Assembly (NCBI RefSeq): GCF_003963535.1 | Contig: NZ_CP034539.1 | Coordinates: 3,100,001-3,164,000 of the forward strand | Direction: 5' to 3' | DNA length: 64,000 bases | Source of the DNA: Streptomyces cyaneochromogenes | GTDB lineage: Bacteria; Actinomycetota; Actinomycetes; Streptomycetales; Streptomycetaceae | Made by a program: the position numbers and the translations under genes | Notes under the pieces: model-generated | Told to the model about the DNA's origin: nothing | Databases searched by the model: none | The model's input: the letters and a program-made list of their open reading frames with translations, nothing else | In this document: in pieces, positions 63,457 to 64,000 of the stretch | How the letters are laid out: the number at the start of each line of letters is the position of its first letter | Position numbering within the stretch: the first letter of the stretch is position 1

Positions 63457-63861
63457 TCAGCCCGCGAGCACCTTCGCCTTGGCCCGCTCGTACTCGGCGT
63501 CGGTGATGTCGCCGTGGTCGTGCAGCCCGGCGAGTTTGGTCAGTTCGTCCGCGTGGGTGGGCCCGGTCGACGGGGCCTCGGCGGCCGCTTCCTGGACGTA
63601 GGAGCGGAACTCCTCCTCCTGCCGCCGCATCTGGCGCACGTCGCGTTCGCCCATGCCGCGGCCGCGGGCGATCAGGTAGACGAAGACGCCGAGGAACGGC
63701 AGCACACAGACGAAGACCGTCCAGCCCGCCTTGCCCCATCCGCCCATGCTGTCGTCCCGGAAGATGTCGCCGAAGATCCGGAACAGCATCACGAACCACA
63801 GAACCCACAGGAAGAACCAGAGCATCGTCAGGAACGCGTTGAGCAGCGGATAGTCGTCCAC
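63457..63861 (-). CDS. two-helix membrane protein with SHOCT domain
   Basis: A 134-residue protein. Two membrane helices (LLNAFLTMLWFFLWVLWFVM and TVFVCVLPFLGVFVYLIA) are followed by GRGMGERDVRQMRRQEEEF and a C-terminal SHOCT pair (DELTKLAGLHDHGDITDAEY). This is the PLDc_N-SHOCT family common in actinobacteria, of unknown role at the membrane. The GTG giving DDYPLLNAF is chosen because GGAGGAAACA precedes it; a GTG four codons upstream is an alternative. Confidence 0.85.
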   Translation of the reverse strand: MDDYPLLNAFLTMLWFFLWVLWFVMLFRIFGDIFRDDSMGGWGKAGWTVFVCVLPFLGVFVYLIARGRGMGERDVRQMRRQEEEFRSYVQEAAAEAPSTGPTHADELTKLAGLHDHGDITDAEYERAKAKVLAG

Positions 63862-64000
63862 TGTTTCCTCCACATGCCGGCCGCCGTGACGCCACGGCGG
63901 TGCTCGGAGCCTGATGAGTCCACGCTGCGCCCGCCGGGCGGGGAGGGCATCACCCGGAACGGGTGGGGTGTTCGCGGGGTGCCGCCGGGGCCGGGGCCGC

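Overview
The window is GC-rich, densely coding chromosomal DNA with actinobacterial gene content and GTG/TTG starts, and is almost certainly from a Streptomyces species. The type II fatty acid synthase cluster with its PucR-type regulator (FasR, FabD, FabH, AcpP, FabF), the AhpE - DUF3052 - homodimeric pyruvate dehydrogenase (aceE) block, a DUF3145 gene and many secreted or lipid-anchored enzymes match the core region of Streptomyces chromosomes. No phage, IS element, CRISPR array or secondary-metabolite gene cluster was seen. The assignment rests on recognition of protein families by eye; no database search was run.

Layout. 1-13.6 kb: the tail of a peptidoglycan-binding protein, a HAD phosphatase, a GDT1/TMEM165-type cation transporter behind a convincing yybP-ykoY (manganese) riboswitch, a secreted HNH nuclease, a PhoD-like phosphatase, an FAD/NAD(P)-binding oxidoreductase, DoxX and DedA membrane proteins, a ketopantoate reductase, tRNA-Val(UAC) with its own terminator, a DUF4097 lipoprotein and a coiled-coil membrane protein. 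13.6-22.6 kb: a tellurium-resistance-type (Ter) island. It has a three-gene biosynthetic operon (CitE-like lyase, a phosphoribosyltransferase-TRSP-StiP fusion, and a HAD phosphatase), a divergent TerD with a YGYPQ-rich tail, a TerA-like protein, a DUF475/TerC-like membrane protein and two classical TerD paralogues. 22.7-27.7 kb: AhpE peroxiredoxin, DUF3052, aceE and a potassium channel. 28-38 kb: a TetR/MFS efflux pair, a DUF1023 hydrolase, DUF4429, a MerR/aldo-keto reductase pair, a GNAT remnant, a serine hydrolase, an MMPL exporter and a pirin. 38.5-43.5 kb: the fas cluster. 43.7-64 kb: DUF3145, an SGNH lipoprotein, an aldose epimerase, a GH3 glycosidase with a decayed TetR gene beside it, RidA/LysR, a secreted pyroglutamyl-peptidase-like protein lacking its cysteine, EI24, an M14 carboxypeptidase, a beta-lactamase-fold enzyme, an Ohr/OsmC protein, an MDR/MarR pair, a large MalT-like LuxR regulator and small membrane proteins.

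A second layer is a set of interspersed palindromic repeats, mostly sitting at gene 3' ends. Three related units (A, B and C) occur at nine places. One copy of unit A is translated in frame inside the Ter-island fusion protein, and one copy of unit C supplies the last codons and stop of the EI24 gene. How the genes work together: the Ter island looks like the described Ter stress system, with a predicted pathway making a nucleoside-like compound plus calcium-binding TerD proteins and a TerC-like membrane partner. AceE makes acetyl-CoA and the fas cluster turns acetyl/malonyl-CoA into fatty acids under FasR. Several divergent regulator/enzyme pairs (TetR-MFS, LysR-RidA, MarR-MDR) and the MerR-AKR operon carry visible dyad symmetries at their promoters.
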